DNA from: Aureimonas sp. ME7
GTDB taxonomy: Bacteria > Pseudomonadota > Alphaproteobacteria > Rhizobiales > Rhizobiaceae
Reading direction: 5' to 3'
DNA length: 64,000 bases
Assembly: GCF_903970965.1 (NCBI RefSeq)
Contig: NZ_CAJCKW010000001.1
Location: 310,001-374,000, forward strand
Numbering within the stretch: the first letter of the stretch is position 1; each line of letters begins with the position of its first letter. A program made the translations under genes and the position numbers. Below are positions 1 to 9,979 of this stretch, in pieces. The notes beneath the pieces are model-generated. The model did no database searches and was not told the DNA's origin. It saw nothing but the letters and a program-made list of their open reading frames with translations.

Positions 1-640
1 CAGCGACGATCTCGATGCCGCTCTTTCCAATGTCGACGGCGTGATCGACTTCACCGCGCCCGCCGCCAGCGTCGCCCTGGCGCGCGAGGCGGCCCGGCGC
101 GGGCTGGTGCATGTGATCGGCACCACGGGCTGCTCGGCGGACGACGATGCGGCGATTGGGGAAGCCGCGCGAGGCGGCGCCCGGATCGTGAAGTCCGGCA
201 ACATGAGCCTCGGCGTCAATCTCCTCGCCGCGCTGGTCGAGCAGGCGGCGCGCGCGCTGGGGCCCGATGCGTTCGACATCGAAATCCTGGAAATGCACCA
301 CCGGCACAAGGTGGATGCGCCGTCCGGCACCGCGCTTCTTCTCGGCGAAGCCGCCGCCTATGGGCGCGGCGTGGACCTCGGCGCGCAGAGCGTCCGCGTG
401 CGCGACGGGCACACCGGCGCGCGTGAGGCCGGCACGATAGGTTTCGCCACGCTTCGCGGCGGCTCGGTGATCGGCGACCATGAGGTGATCCTGGCCGGCG
501 AGGGCGAGCGCGTGACGCTCGGCCACCATGCCGAAGACCGGGCGATCTTCGCACGCGGCGCCGTGCGCGCCGCCCTTTGGGCGCGGAGCCAAGAGCCTGG
601 CCTTTATTCGATGCGCGACGTTCTCGGCCTGTCCGCGTAA
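1..640 (+). CDS. dapB: 4-hydroxy-tetrahydrodipicolinate reductase (5' end outside window)
   Basis: This enzyme makes tetrahydrodipicolinate with NAD(P)H in the diaminopimelate/lysine pathway in the cytoplasm. The reading frame is open from base 2, so the N-terminal Rossmann part with the GxxGxxG loop lies before the window. The visible 212 residues open with IDFTAPAAS, the usual end of the nucleotide domain. They continue through the family hallmark [13 protein letters not shown] near bases 297-335, which holds the catalytic histidine and the substrate-binding lysine. A GTG at base 41 could pass for a start but lies inside the conserved domain. gpmA follows 35 bases downstream on the same strand and may be cotranscribed. 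Confidence 0.95.
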   Translation, partial: SDDLDAALSNVDGVIDFTAPAASVALAREAARRGLVHVIGTTGCSADDDAAIGEAARGGARIVKSGNMSLGVNLLAALVEQAARALGPDAFDIEILEMHHRHKVDAPSGTALLLGEAAAYGRGVDLGAQSVRVRDGHTGAREAGTIGFATLRGGSVIGDHEVILAGEGERVTLGHHAEDRAIFARGAVRAALWARSQEPGLYSMRDVLGLSA

Positions 641-675
641 CCCGTTTCCGATCACTCGAAGGGAGCTTCAAGCCC

Positions 676-1296
676 ATGTCCCGAACCCTCGTCCTCGTGC
701 GTCACGGCCAGAGCGACTGGAATCTCAAGAACCTCTTCACCGGCTGGCGCGACCCGGACCTGACGGAACAGGGCGTGGCGGAAGCGAAAGCCGCAGGGCA
801 GCGCCTCAAGGCGGCCGGCCTCCATTTCGACGTCGCCTTCACCAGCGTCCTGTCTCGCGCCCAGCGCACGCTGGCGCTGATCGAGGGCGAACTCGGGCAG
901 GGCTCGATCGAGACCCACCGCGACCAGGCGCTCAACGAGCGCGACTATGGCGACCTGTCGGGCCTCAACAAGGACGACGCGCGCGCCAAGTGGGGCGAGG
1001 ATCAGGTCCACATCTGGCGCCGCTCCTACGACGTGCCCCCGCCGGGCGGCGAATCCCTGAAGGACACGGGCGCGCGCGTCTGGCCCTACTATATCCATCG
1101 CATCCAGCCGAAGGTCCTGGCGGGGGGTACGGTGATCGTGGCCGCCCACGGCAACTCGCTGCGCGCCCTGATCATGGCGCTCGACGGTTTGACCGGCGAG
1201 GAGATCGTCGCACAGGAACTCGCGACCGGCGTTCCGATCATCTACCGGCTCAACGCCGATTCCACCGTCGCCTCGAAGGACGTCCTGGAAGGCTGA
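676..1296 (+). CDS. gpmA: 2,3-bisphosphoglycerate-dependent phosphoglycerate mutase
   Basis: It interconverts 3- and 2-phosphoglycerate in glycolysis and gluconeogenesis. The 206-residue length is normal for the short alphaproteobacterial form. Near the N-terminus R9-H10-G11 in RHGQSDWN carries the phosphorylated histidine. The FTGWRD segment, the glutamate near residue 88 in NERDYG and the second histidine near residue 158 in AAHGNSLR complete the active site. The ATG at 676 is preceded by a gaaggga ribosome site, and the family motif begins at once. An upstream in-frame ATG at 577 lies inside dapB and is not used. A perfect hairpin follows the stop. Confidence 0.95.
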   Translation: MSRTLVLVRHGQSDWNLKNLFTGWRDPDLTEQGVAEAKAAGQRLKAAGLHFDVAFTSVLSRAQRTLALIEGELGQGSIETHRDQALNERDYGDLSGLNKDDARAKWGEDQVHIWRRSYDVPPPGGESLKDTGARVWPYYIHRIQPKVLAGGTVIVAAHGNSLRALIMALDGLTGEEIVAQELATGVPIIYRLNADSTVASKDVLEG

Positions 1297-1321
1297 ACGC
1301 CGCGCGCAAGCGGTTGCGGCA

Positions 1322-1348
1322 AACCGGCGGTTGCGACGACCGCCGGTT
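1322..1348 (+). terminator. Hairpin after gpmA
   Basis: A perfect 10-bp stem (aaccggcggt with accgccggtt) around a 7-base loop sits 25 bases after the gpmA stop. There is no clear T-run, so it may terminate weakly or protect the 3' end. Confidence 0.55.
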
Positions 1349-1365
1349 GCAGCGACATCATTATG

Positions 1366-1391
1366 TCTACCTTGTGACCGGTTTTAGTAGA
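1366..1391 (+). promoter_or_regulatory. Inverted repeat upstream of sbp (weak candidate)
   Basis: Arms tctac and gtaga are separated by 16 bases in the AT-richer stretch about 90 bases before the sbp start. This is the only upstream region available to the sulfate uptake operon. No regulator can be named from it, and five-base arms could be chance. Confidence 0.2.
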
Positions 1392-1476
1392 TCATTTCTG
1401 TCGCGCTCCGTTGCCGGGCTTTAGCATCGTTCCAGTTGAAGCCTCGAAGTCCGCCACCGGAAAGGACCCCCGCGAC

Positions 1477-2490
1477 ATGCGTTTTTCCCTCAAGATCGGC
1501 ATTGCCGCGGCCGCGCTCATGGCGCTGGCGGGCCCCGTCTCCGCACAGACGCTGCTCAACGTTTCCTACGACCCGACGCGCGAGCTTTACCGCGCGTTCA
1601 ACGACGCCTTCAACGCTCACCTGAAGGCCGAGGGCAAGGACACGATCACCATCCGCAACTCGCACGGCGGCTCGGGCGCGCAGGCCCGCACGGTGATCGA
1701 CGGGCTGGATGCCGACGTCGTCACGCTGGCGCTCGAGGCCGACATCAACGCCATCGTCAAGGCGACAGGCAAGATCCCGGAGAACTGGCGCACGCTCCTG
1801 CCGCACAACTCCTCGCCCTACACGTCCACCATCGTGTTCCTGGTGCGCAAGGACAATCCGAAGCAAATCAAGGACTGGGGCGATCTCGTCAAGGACGGGA
1901 TCCAGGTCATCACGCCGAACCCGAAGACGTCGGGCGGCGCGCGCTGGAACTATCTGGCCGCCTGGGCCTGGGCCAACAAGGAATACGGCGGCGATCCTGA
2001 GAAGGTGAAGAACTACGTCGGCGAGGTGTATCGCCACGTGCCGGTGCTCGACACGGGCGCGCGCGGCTCCACCACGACCTTCGTCCAGCGCGGCATCGGC
2101 GACGTGCTGCTCGCCTGGGAGAACGAGGCGTTCCTGGCGCTGGAAGAACTCGGTCCCGACCAGTTCGAGATCGTCGTTCCCTCCATCTCGATCCTCGCCG
2201 AGCCCCCGGTGGCGCTGGTGCCGGGCAACACCGAGGCCAAGGGCACGACCGAGGTCGCCAAGGCCTATCTCGACTATCTCTATTCGCCGGAAGGCCAGGA
2301 GATCGCGGCCAAGAACTTCTACCGTCCGGCCGAGCCCGAGAAGGTCGCCGACAAGGCGCTTCTGGAGCGCTTCCCGAACGTCGACCTCGTGAAGATCGAC
2401 GACGCCCAGTTCGGCGGTTGGGCCAAGGCGCAGCCCGAGCACTTCGGCGATGGCGGCATCTTCGACCAGATCTACAAGCCCGCCAACTGA
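1477..2490 (+). CDS. sbp: Sulfate ABC transporter periplasmic binding protein
   Basis: It captures sulfate (possibly thiosulfate) in the periplasm and hands it to the CysTW permease. The 337-residue product has a classic signal peptide with a positively charged start (MRFSLK), a hydrophobic core and a cut after VSAQ. The mature protein starts [12 protein letters not shown], the usual opening of the Sbp/CysP family. [13 protein letters not shown] matches the sulfate-contacting loop. The ATG at 1477 is chosen because the signal peptide begins there, although the frame is open from 1411. The gene heads sbp-cysT-cysW-cysA, and a strong hairpin in the 211-base gap should raise its expression over the permease. 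Sbp versus CysP specificity cannot be told by eye. Confidence 0.93.
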   Translation: MRFSLKIGIAAAALMALAGPVSAQTLLNVSYDPTRELYRAFNDAFNAHLKAEGKDTITIRNSHGGSGAQARTVIDGLDADVVTLALEADINAIVKATGKIPENWRTLLPHNSSPYTSTIVFLVRKDNPKQIKDWGDLVKDGIQVITPNPKTSGGARWNYLAAWAWANKEYGGDPEKVKNYVGEVYRHVPVLDTGARGSTTTFVQRGIGDVLLAWENEAFLALEELGPDQFEIVVPSISILAEPPVALVPGNTEAKGTTEVAKAYLDYLYSPEGQEIAAKNFYRPAEPEKVADKALLERFPNVDLVKIDDAQFGGWAKAQPEHFGDGGIFDQIYKPAN

Positions 2491-2499
2491 GCCGGATCG

Positions 2500-2539
2500 G
2501 GGCCGCCCCCTCGCGCCGCCCGGCGCGAGGGGGCGGCCC
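2500..2539 (+). terminator. Very strong hairpin between sbp and cysT (attenuator or mRNA stabiliser)
   Basis: Bases 2500-2518 are perfectly complementary to 2521-2539, giving about 18 G+C-rich pairs and a tiny loop, starting 10 bases after the sbp stop. Such structures between binding-protein and permease genes usually stabilise the upstream mRNA or stop part of the transcription. A T-run is absent. Confidence 0.7.
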
Positions 2540-2630
2540 GTCCGTTTCGAGAAAGGCCGAGCGTCGAAGGCGCCCATCGCCGCCGATCCCGATGCGTGGG
2601 GGCAGGGCCCCTCGCTGCGCCTTTCCGGGA

Positions 2631-2644
2631 AACCGATATCGGTT
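2631..2644 (+). promoter_or_regulatory. Perfect 14-bp palindrome upstream of cysT
   Basis: The sequence aaccgatatcggtt is a perfect palindrome 58 bases before the cysT start and after the sbp hairpin. It could be an operator of a secondary promoter for cysTWA. No regulator is identified. Confidence 0.3.
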
Positions 2645-2701
2645 CGAAGGGCAATGCTGTAGATTCGCCCCGCAGAACCCGCCCTGACGTCCAGGAACCG
2701 T

Positions 2702-3592
2702 ATGGTCTCGACCGCCGCCCGATCATCCTTCTCCTTTCGCCGCCCGAGCGTCGTGCCGGGCTTCGGTCTGTCGCTCGGCTTCACGCTCGCCTATCTCAGC
2801 ATCCTCGTGCTTCTCCCGCTGGCGGCGCTCGCGCTTCGCGCCGCCGGGCTCGGCGCGTCCGAGCTTTGGGCACTGGCCGGCGACCGGCGCGTTCTGTCGG
2901 CGCTCGGCCTGTCGTTCGGGGCGTCCTTCGTGGCGGCGCTGATCAACGCGGTGTTCGGCCTGCTGCTCGCCTGGGTGCTGGTGCGCTACCGCTTTCCCGG
3001 CAAGAAGCTGGTGGATGCGGCGATCGATCTGCCCTTCGCGCTGCCCACTGCCGTCGCGGGCATTGCGCTGACCGCGCTCTACGCACCCAACGGATGGGTC
3101 GGCCAGCTCTTCGCGCCGGGCGGCCTGTTCGCGCCGCTCTTCGGCACCGGGGGGCTGCGCATCGCCTATTCGCCGATCGGCGTCGTGGTGGCGCTCACTT
3201 TCGTGTCTCTGCCCTTCGTGGTGCGCACCGTGCAGCCGGTTCTGGAGGAGGTGGACGTGGAACTGGAGCAGGCCGCCGCGACACTCGGCGCCCACCGCTT
3301 CCAGACCGTGTTCCGCGTCGTCCTGCCGACGGTCCTGCCCGCGCTGATGACCGGCTTCGCCCTGGCGCTCGCCCGGTCGATCGGCGAATACGGCTCGGTG
3401 ATCTTCATCGCCGGCAACATTCCCTACGTGTCCGAGATCGCGCCGCTCCTGATCGTGATCCGGCTGGAGGAGTTCAACTATGCCGGCGCCACGGCGGTCG
3501 CCTCGCTGATGCTGGTGATCTCCTTCGCCATCCTTCTCCTGATCAACATCGTGCAAGCCTGGAGCCGGAGGCGATATGGCCTTGGTGCTTGA
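2702..3592 (+). CDS. cysT: Sulfate ABC transporter permease CysT
   Basis: This is one half of the inner-membrane channel of the sulfate importer. The 296-residue protein has about six hydrophobic helices, and the first ([19 protein letters not shown]) starts near residue 20. The EAA loop that contacts the ATPase is clear near residues 183-212 ([15 protein letters not shown] followed by [11 protein letters not shown]). The motif [17 protein letters not shown] is typical of CysT (also called CysU). The end overlaps the start of cysW by 17 bases, suggesting coupled translation. Confidence 0.94.
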   Translation: MVSTAARSSFSFRRPSVVPGFGLSLGFTLAYLSILVLLPLAALALRAAGLGASELWALAGDRRVLSALGLSFGASFVAALINAVFGLLLAWVLVRYRFPGKKLVDAAIDLPFALPTAVAGIALTALYAPNGWVGQLFAPGGLFAPLFGTGGLRIAYSPIGVVVALTFVSLPFVVRTVQPVLEEVDVELEQAAATLGAHRFQTVFRVVLPTVLPALMTGFALALARSIGEYGSVIFIAGNIPYVSEIAPLLIVIRLEEFNYAGATAVASLMLVISFAILLLINIVQAWSRRRYGLGA

Positions 3593-4484
3593 AGACACTG
3601 GGGCGGGGCCCGCCGTGACGGCCGGCAACACGCAGCGCCGCCGACGCTCGCCGACGGAGGAAAGCCCCGCCGTCAAGTGGACGCTGATCGCGATCGCGCT
3701 CCTCTTCCTGGCGCTGGTCCTGTTCCTGCCGCTGGTGGCCGTGTTCGTGGAAGCGCTGCGGGGCGGGGCGGCCGCCTATGCACGGGCGATCGGGGACCCC
3801 GATGCCCTTTCCGCCATCCGCCTGACGCTGACGGTCGCGGCCATCGCCGTGCCGGTGAACCTCGTGTTCGGGCTGGCCGCCGCCTGGGCGGTGGCCAAGT
3901 TCGAGTTCAAGGGCAAGACGCTGCTGACCACCCTGATCGACCTGCCGTTCTCGGTGTCGCCGGTGATCGCGGGCCTCGTCTTCATTCTTCTCTTCGGCTC
4001 GCAGGGCTATCTCTACCCACTGGTCCAGGCGACGGGCGTGCCCATCGTCTTCGCGCTGCCCGGCATCGTTCTCGCCACCGTGTTCGTCACTCTGCCGTTC
4101 GTGGCGCGAGAGCTGATCCCGCTGATGCAGGAACAGGGCACGGGCGACGAGGAGGCGGCGATCTCGCTGGGCGCCAGCGGCTGGCGCACCTTCTTCTTCG
4201 TCACCCTGCCCAACGTGAAATGGGCGCTCCTCTACGGCGTGCTCCTGTGCAACGCGCGCGCCATGGGCGAGTTCGGCGCGGTGGCGGTCATCTCCGGCAA
4301 GATCCGGGGCGAGACCAACACGATGCCGCTCCATGTCGAGATCCTCTACAACGAATACGCCTTTTCCGCCGCCTTCGCGGTGGCGACCCTTCTGGCCGGG
4401 CTGGCGCTCGTCACCCTGTGCCTGAAGACCTTTCTCGAATGGCGCTATGCCGGCGACATCAAGGCCAGCCGCGGCGGCCACTGA
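3576..4484 (+). CDS. cysW: Sulfate ABC transporter permease CysW
   Basis: This is the second channel subunit, pairing with CysT. The 302-residue protein has a polar N-terminal extension of about 33 residues before the first helix ([20 protein letters not shown]). Its EAA loop reads [15 protein letters not shown]. The segment [18 protein letters not shown] near residues 245-262 is a CysW hallmark. The ATG at 3576 lies inside the end of cysT. A later start near the first helix cannot be excluded because the extension has no recognisable domain. cysA follows after 18 bases. Confidence 0.93.
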   Translation: MALVLEDTGAGPAVTAGNTQRRRRSPTEESPAVKWTLIAIALLFLALVLFLPLVAVFVEALRGGAAAYARAIGDPDALSAIRLTLTVAAIAVPVNLVFGLAAAWAVAKFEFKGKTLLTTLIDLPFSVSPVIAGLVFILLFGSQGYLYPLVQATGVPIVFALPGIVLATVFVTLPFVARELIPLMQEQGTGDEEAAISLGASGWRTFFFVTLPNVKWALLYGVLLCNARAMGEFGAVAVISGKIRGETNTMPLHVEILYNEYAFSAAFAVATLLAGLALVTLCLKTFLEWRYAGDIKASRGGH

Positions 4485-4502
4485 CGGGACGGAACTGACC
4501 CC

Positions 4503-5531
<1,029 letters not shown>

Positions 5532-5619
5532 GGGCGCGGCATCGCGTCCCGCCCGCCTTGGCGCTCGTATCCCCAGCCCCAGCTAGAGGGAAAGGACGAG
5601 GGAGCGGACGCCAGGTGCT

Positions 5620-6303
5620 TTGAGCGAGGACGAGCTGGCCGAGCTGATCCGGGATTGTCCGGTTCTCTACCACATGGCGGCACGCGGCAGCTGGCCCTCC
5701 ATCCGCTGCCACGGGCTCTTGAGCACTTCGGCGGTGCTCGACCTCTTCGGGGTCGAGGGCGAGGCGCGCGAGGCGATCGAAGAGCGGCGGCGCGCAGGCT
5801 CGGTCGAGGTCGAGCGGGCGGAGCTCGGAACCGCCGTCATCCGTGACCAGAAACCGATGAGCGACGCCGCGCTTCGGCGCTGCCTCGACGACGGGCTTGT
5901 CCCCGCCGACTGGTATCGCACCTTGAACGCGCGCGCCTTCTTCTGCCTCACCCGGAAGCGCCTCCTGCGACTTCTGACGGCCGGCTCCTACCGGAACGAT
6001 GCCCACGACGTTCTTCATGTCGACACCGCCTCGCTGGTGCGCGCGCATCGCCCGCGCATCACCCTGTCGCCGATCAATTCCGGCTTCGCGCAGCGCTTTG
6101 CCGCGCGCCGCGGCCGCGACACGTTTCAGGCGATTCCCGACTACCCCTATGCCGGATGGCGGGGGAAGCGACCGCGCGGCGAGCGGGTGGTGGAACTGGC
6201 AGTGGCGCCGGGCGTGCCCGATATCGCCCGCCATACGCGAAGGGTCGTCGCGATGCGGGGCGAAGAGGAGCTGGAAACGGTCTGGTCCGCTCCCGAGCGT
6301 TGA
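5620..6303 (+). CDS. Uncharacterised conserved protein (DUF7002-like)
   Basis: I do not know its function. The 227-residue protein starts at a TTG that gives a compact N-terminus reaching the conserved LYHMAARGSWPSIRCHGLL within 20 residues. This style (aromatic-His, then a serine/isoleucine turn and HGLLS) resembles a family annotated as DUF7002 and, more distantly, the opening of DarT/ART-type ADP-ribosyltransferases. A second conserved-looking block is ARAFFCLTRKRLLRLL near residue 107. No signal peptide or membrane helix is seen. It sits 88 bases after cysA and points towards the siderophore receptor. The family name is from memory and the ART comparison is inference. Confidence 0.6.
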   Translation: MSEDELAELIRDCPVLYHMAARGSWPSIRCHGLLSTSAVLDLFGVEGEAREAIEERRRAGSVEVERAELGTAVIRDQKPMSDAALRRCLDDGLVPADWYRTLNARAFFCLTRKRLLRLLTAGSYRNDAHDVLHVDTASLVRAHRPRITLSPINSGFAQRFAARRGRDTFQAIPDYPYAGWRGKRPRGERVVELAVAPGVPDIARHTRRVVAMRGEEELETVWSAPER

Positions 6304-6444
6304 GCCGGAGGCCCCTTCCACTGACGCCGTGCCCGTCGATCTTTTCGCAACGACGGCTCGGACCCCGGATCGCCTGGGCGGGGGCTGCCCCTTCGGCTCT
6401 CGGCACATTATTGCCACAGTCGCGACGCGACAGCCTGCGTCCTC

Positions 6445-6457
6445 CAACTCTTAGTTG
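6445..6457 (+). promoter_or_regulatory. Inverted repeat upstream of TonB receptor (weak candidate)
   Basis: caact and agttg arms with a 3-base spacer lie in the AT-richer stretch 63 bases before the receptor start, followed by a second small repeat (ctca...tgag, 6468-6479). An iron-responsive site is expected here, but neither matches a Fur or RirA consensus well enough to call. Confidence 0.2.
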
Positions 6458-6519
6458 ACCAAACCCCTCATGTTTGAGACGAGCGCTTTCATTGCTGCTC
6501 CGCATCAAGGAAAGCCTCC

Positions 6520-8682
6520 ATGCCCTCGCCCTTTGCCCACCGCGCCCTGCGCTCCGTCCTGATGGGCTGCTCGACGCTGGCTCTCGCATCGGCCGCCGCC
6601 GCGCAGGACACGGTTGCGCTCGACACGGTGGTGGTCGAAGGCCAGGGCGGATCGGGCAACGAGGGCTCCAGCGACACCGGGGGTCTGACGGCCGACGGCT
6701 ATGTCGCAAAGGACGCGCGCGTCGGCACCAAGACCGACACCGACCTTCGCAAGGTGCCCCAGGCGGTCGCCGCCGTGTCCAAGAAGGAGCTCGAGGATCG
6801 GCAAGTCCAGACGCTGACGGAAGCGGCGCGCTACACGGCGGGCGTCAGGGCCGGCACCTACGGCTTCGACCCGTCCTTCGACACGATCTTCATCCGCGGC
6901 TTCGACGTCACCTATTCCGGCTTCTACCGCGATGGCCTGCGCTCGCTCGGCGGATCCTTCGCCACCTTCCGCCACGAGCCCTACGGACTCGAAGGCGTCA
7001 CCATCCTGAAGGGCCCGAGTTCCTCGCTCTACGGTTCGGCAGCGCCGGGCGGCCTCGTCAACGTGATCTCCAAGCGCCCGACGGAAGCGCCCTTCCGCGA
7101 GCTCGAGTTCCAGGTCGGCTCGCACGACCGGGCCCAGGTCAACTTCGACGCTTCGGGCCCGCTCGGCGGCAACGACAACGTCCTCTACCGCATCACGGGC
7201 ATCAAGCGCTCGGCCGACACCGAGTTCGTCGCCGCGCGCGACGACCGCACCTATATCGCCCCGGCGCTGACGCTCCGCTCGGACGACCGCGACACCCATC
7301 TGACCGTGCTCGGCGAATATTCCGACCTGAAGGCGGGCGGCGCGCGCGGCTTCCTGACGCTGACCAACCCGCTCAACGGGCAGGCCTTCATCACCGATAT
7401 CGAGCAGGGCGACCCACGCTACCGCGACCTCGACCAGGAACAGGCCCGCATCGGCTACGAGTTCGAGCACCGGTTCAACGAGAACCTCGCGGTGCGCCAG
7501 AACCTGCGCTTCCAGTCGATCTCGACCGACATGAAGTACGTCTCCGTCTACGGCCTCAACCCGGACGGCATCTCGGCCTATCGCGGAACGGGTCAGATCC
7601 TCGACAATGCCGACGGCATTGCGGTGGACAACCAGATCGAGGGCAGGTTCCAGACCGGCGAGATCGCCCACACGGTGCTCGGCGGCCTCGACTACACCTA
7701 TTTCGACGGCCAGTACCGCTACGGCGGGGGTCTGGCGCCCGATCTCAACCTCATCACGCGCAACTACGGCCAGCAGCCGGTCGACCCCGTCACCTCCAAC
7801 AGCGTGATCAACTCCGACACGCACCAGCAACAGGTCGGCCTCTACGTCCAAGACCAGGCCGAGTACCAGCGCTTCGTCCTCACCGGTGGCCTGCGCTACG
7901 ACTGGCTCGACACCGACACGCTCAACAACGTGACGCCCTCCTCCTCGCAGCGGGCCGAGGACCGTCATCTGTCGGGCCGCGTCGGCGTGAGCTACCTCTT
8001 CGACAACGGCGTGACGCCCTATGCCAACTACGCGACGTCGTTCGCGCCGACGCTCGGCGTCGGGGCCGACGGCTCGGCCTTCGACCCGACCACGGGCGAG
8101 CAGATCGAGGTCGGCGTCAAGTACGCGCCCGAAGGGCTCGGCTTCACGGTGGACGCCGCCCTGTTCCAGATCAAACAGGACAACATCCTGTCGGCCTACG
8201 ACGCGCTCGGCTTCCAGCGCCAGGAAGGCGCGGTGAAGTCGCAAGGGTTCGAGATCGAGACCAAAGCGAGCCTCACCGACGGCCTCAGCCTCGTCGCCGC
8301 CTATACCTATCTCGACCTCTCCTATGACGGCGGCGAGAACGACGGCAACCTCGTGGTCGGCCAGCCGCACCACCAGTTCTCGCTCTGGGGCAACTACGAG
8401 TTCCTGTCGGGCCCCGCGCAGGGGCTGGAGCTGGGTCTCGGCTCGCGCTTCATCGGCAAGACCTATGCCGACAACGCCAACACCTACGAGAACGAGGCGC
8501 GCGTCCTGATCGACGCCTCGATCGGCTACGACTTCGGCGCGGCCGACCCGCGTCTCGAAGGCGTGAAGGCGCAGTTCAACGCCAAGAACGTCTTCGACGA
8601 CCGCAAGGCGCTGTGCAACAGCGGCTACTGCTACCGCGAGGAAGGCCGCAGCCTGATCGGCTCGCTCCGCTACCGGTTCTGA
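6520..8682 (+). CDS. TonB-dependent siderophore receptor, FhuA/FoxA type
   Basis: This is an outer-membrane gated pore that imports a ferric siderophore using TonB energy. The 720-residue precursor has a signal peptide ending ASAAAAQ near residue 29, then a TonB-box-like ALDTVVVEG stretch. A plug domain follows (TDLRKVPQAVAAV, then EGVTILKGPSSSLYGSAAPGG near residue 170) and a long beta-barrel. The barrel ends with a CNSGYC cysteine pair and the sequence GSLRYRF, whose last aromatic residue is usual for barrel assembly. The layout fits hydroxamate receptors. It stands alone without transporter genes, unlike the second receptor at 57456-59576. Two hairpins follow the stop. Confidence 0.9.
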   Translation: MPSPFAHRALRSVLMGCSTLALASAAAAQDTVALDTVVVEGQGGSGNEGSSDTGGLTADGYVAKDARVGTKTDTDLRKVPQAVAAVSKKELEDRQVQTLTEAARYTAGVRAGTYGFDPSFDTIFIRGFDVTYSGFYRDGLRSLGGSFATFRHEPYGLEGVTILKGPSSSLYGSAAPGGLVNVISKRPTEAPFRELEFQVGSHDRAQVNFDASGPLGGNDNVLYRITGIKRSADTEFVAARDDRTYIAPALTLRSDDRDTHLTVLGEYSDLKAGGARGFLTLTNPLNGQAFITDIEQGDPRYRDLDQEQARIGYEFEHRFNENLAVRQNLRFQSISTDMKYVSVYGLNPDGISAYRGTGQILDNADGIAVDNQIEGRFQTGEIAHTVLGGLDYTYFDGQYRYGGGLAPDLNLITRNYGQQPVDPVTSNSVINSDTHQQQVGLYVQDQAEYQRFVLTGGLRYDWLDTDTLNNVTPSSSQRAEDRHLSGRVGVSYLFDNGVTPYANYATSFAPTLGVGADGSAFDPTTGEQIEVGVKYAPEGLGFTVDAALFQIKQDNILSAYDALGFQRQEGAVKSQGFEIETKASLTDGLSLVAAYTYLDLSYDGGENDGNLVVGQPHHQFSLWGNYEFLSGPAQGLELGLGSRFIGKTYADNANTYENEARVLIDASIGYDFGAADPRLEGVKAQFNAKNVFDDRKALCNSGYCYREEGRSLIGSLRYRF

Positions 8683-8688
8683 GGAACG

Positions 8689-8720
8689 GGGTCCCGAGCC
8701 CCGTTCGTGGCTCGGGACCC
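8689..8720 (+). terminator. Hairpin after TonB receptor
   Basis: A perfect 12-bp stem (gggtcccgagcc with ggctcgggaccc) and an 8-base loop begin 6 bases after the receptor stop. It is the first of two tandem hairpins in this convergent gap. Confidence 0.65.
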
Positions 8721-8730
8721 TTGCGAACGA

Positions 8731-8770
8731 AAAACGGCGCGCTTGGGTGTTTTCCCGAGCGCGCCGTTTT
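8731..8770. terminator. Bidirectional intrinsic terminator
   Basis: A 17-bp stem (one G-T pair) with a 6-base loop joins 8731-8747 to 8754-8770. It is flanked by an A-run on the left and TTTT on the right, so it can stop transcription from the receptor gene and from the convergent monooxygenase gene. Confidence 0.85.
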
Positions 8771-8791
8771 CGTTTGGTGCCGGTCGTCCCC

Positions 8792-9808
8792 TCAGCGCCA
8801 GCCGAGTGCCGGGGCGACGTGCCGCAAGATGCTCTCGATCACATGGGCGTTGTAGTCGACGCCGAGCTGGTTCGGCACGGTGAGGAGCAGCGTGTCGGCC
8901 TCGGCGATCGCCTCGTCGGCTCTGAGCTCGTCCACCAGCCGGTCGGGTTCGGCGGCGTAGGAGCGGCCGAACACGGCGCGCATGTTGTCGATCACGCCGA
9001 CCTGGTCGGAATCCTTCCCGCGCCCGAAATAGGCCCGGTCCTGATCGTTCACGAGGGCGAAGATCGAGCGCGACACCGAAACGCGGGGCTCGCGCTCGTG
9101 GCCGGCCGCAGCCCATGCCTCGCGATAGGCCCGGATCTGGCGCGCCTGCTGGACGTGGAAGGGTTCGCCCGTTTCGTCCGCCTTCAGGGTCGAGCTTTGC
9201 AGGTTCATGCCCTTTTCCGCCGCCCAGCGCGCCGTGGCGTCGGAGGCCGAGCCCCACCAGATGCGGTCGCGAAGCCCCGCCGAGTGCGGCTCGATGCGCA
9301 GGAGCCCCGGAGGGTTCGGAAACATCGGGCGCGGGCTCGGCTCGGCGAAGCCTTCGCCACGCAGGACCTCCATCAGCACCTCCGTGTGGCGACGGCCCAT
9401 GTCGGCATCCGTTTCGCCGGGCGCCGGCGCGTAGCCGAAATGGCGCCAGCCCTCGACCACCTGCTCGGGGCTCCCGCGGCTGAGGCCGAGCTGCAGGCGT
9501 CCGCGCGAGATGAGGTCGGCGGACCCTGCGTCCTCCGCCATGTAGAGCGGGTTCTCGTAGCGCATGTCGATGACGCCGGTGCCGATCTCGATCCGGCTCG
9601 TGCGCGCGCCGACGGCGGCCAGGAGCGGAAACGGCGAGGCAAGCTGGCGGGCGAAATGATGGACGCGGAAATAGGCGCCGTCCGCCCCGAGTTCCTCGGC
9701 CGCGACCGCCAGATCGATCGACTGGAGAAGCACGTCGCCCGCCGATCGCGTTCCCGACTGGGGCGAGGGCGACCAGTGGCCGAAGGACAGAAAGCCGATC
9801 TTCTTCAT
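8792..9808 (-). CDS. LLM-class (luciferase-like) flavin-dependent oxidoreductase
   Basis: It is a cytoplasmic TIM-barrel enzyme of the bacterial luciferase-like group, which uses reduced flavin and oxygen or F420-like chemistry on an unknown substrate. The 338-residue protein begins MKKIGFLSFGHW. It shows the family blocks ELGADGAYFRVHHF, TSRIEIGTGVIDMRYENPLYMAE and SRGRLQLGLSRG, with a late GVIDNMRAVF helix. The start at 9808 is preferred over an in-frame start 5 codons earlier because family members begin here. It lies downstream of a RidA gene on the same strand. Both are divergent from a TetR gene, an arrangement reminiscent of the Rut genes although the sequence is not RutA-like. Confidence 0.85.
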   Translation of the reverse strand: MKKIGFLSFGHWSPSPQSGTRSAGDVLLQSIDLAVAAEELGADGAYFRVHHFARQLASPFPLLAAVGARTSRIEIGTGVIDMRYENPLYMAEDAGSADLISRGRLQLGLSRGSPEQVVEGWRHFGYAPAPGETDADMGRRHTEVLMEVLRGEGFAEPSPRPMFPNPPGLLRIEPHSAGLRDRIWWGSASDATARWAAEKGMNLQSSTLKADETGEPFHVQQARQIRAYREAWAAAGHEREPRVSVSRSIFALVNDQDRAYFGRGKDSDQVGVIDNMRAVFGRSYAAEPDRLVDELRADEAIAEADTLLLTVPNQLGVDYNAHVIESILRHVAPALGWR

Positions 9809-9833
9809 GGGGAGGCACCTCACGCGTTTCGGA

Positions 9834-9859
9834 CCGGCGCCTTCGTTCGAAGGCGCCGG
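9834..9859 (-). terminator. Hairpin between RidA and monooxygenase genes
   Basis: ccggcgccttcg pairs perfectly with cgaaggcgccgg across a 2-base gap (effective loop about 4). It lies 25 bases before the monooxygenase start on the transcribed minus strand and could attenuate the second gene or stabilise the RidA message. Confidence 0.45.
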
Positions 9860-9979
9860 AATGCCGAGGCTCGAAGGTCCCGGCGTCCCGCTTCACTTGG
9901 GCGAACGGCGGTTCGCGCACAAGCCGGGCGGGTGTCTCCAACACCCTCGATCCGGTGAACGGTCCTTCTCCGGCAAGGC

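Noticed and set aside
5620-6303. RNA 2'-phosphotransferase KptA
   Set aside because: The opening motif hints at an ART-like fold, but the KptA signature residues are not seen, so no KptA name is given.
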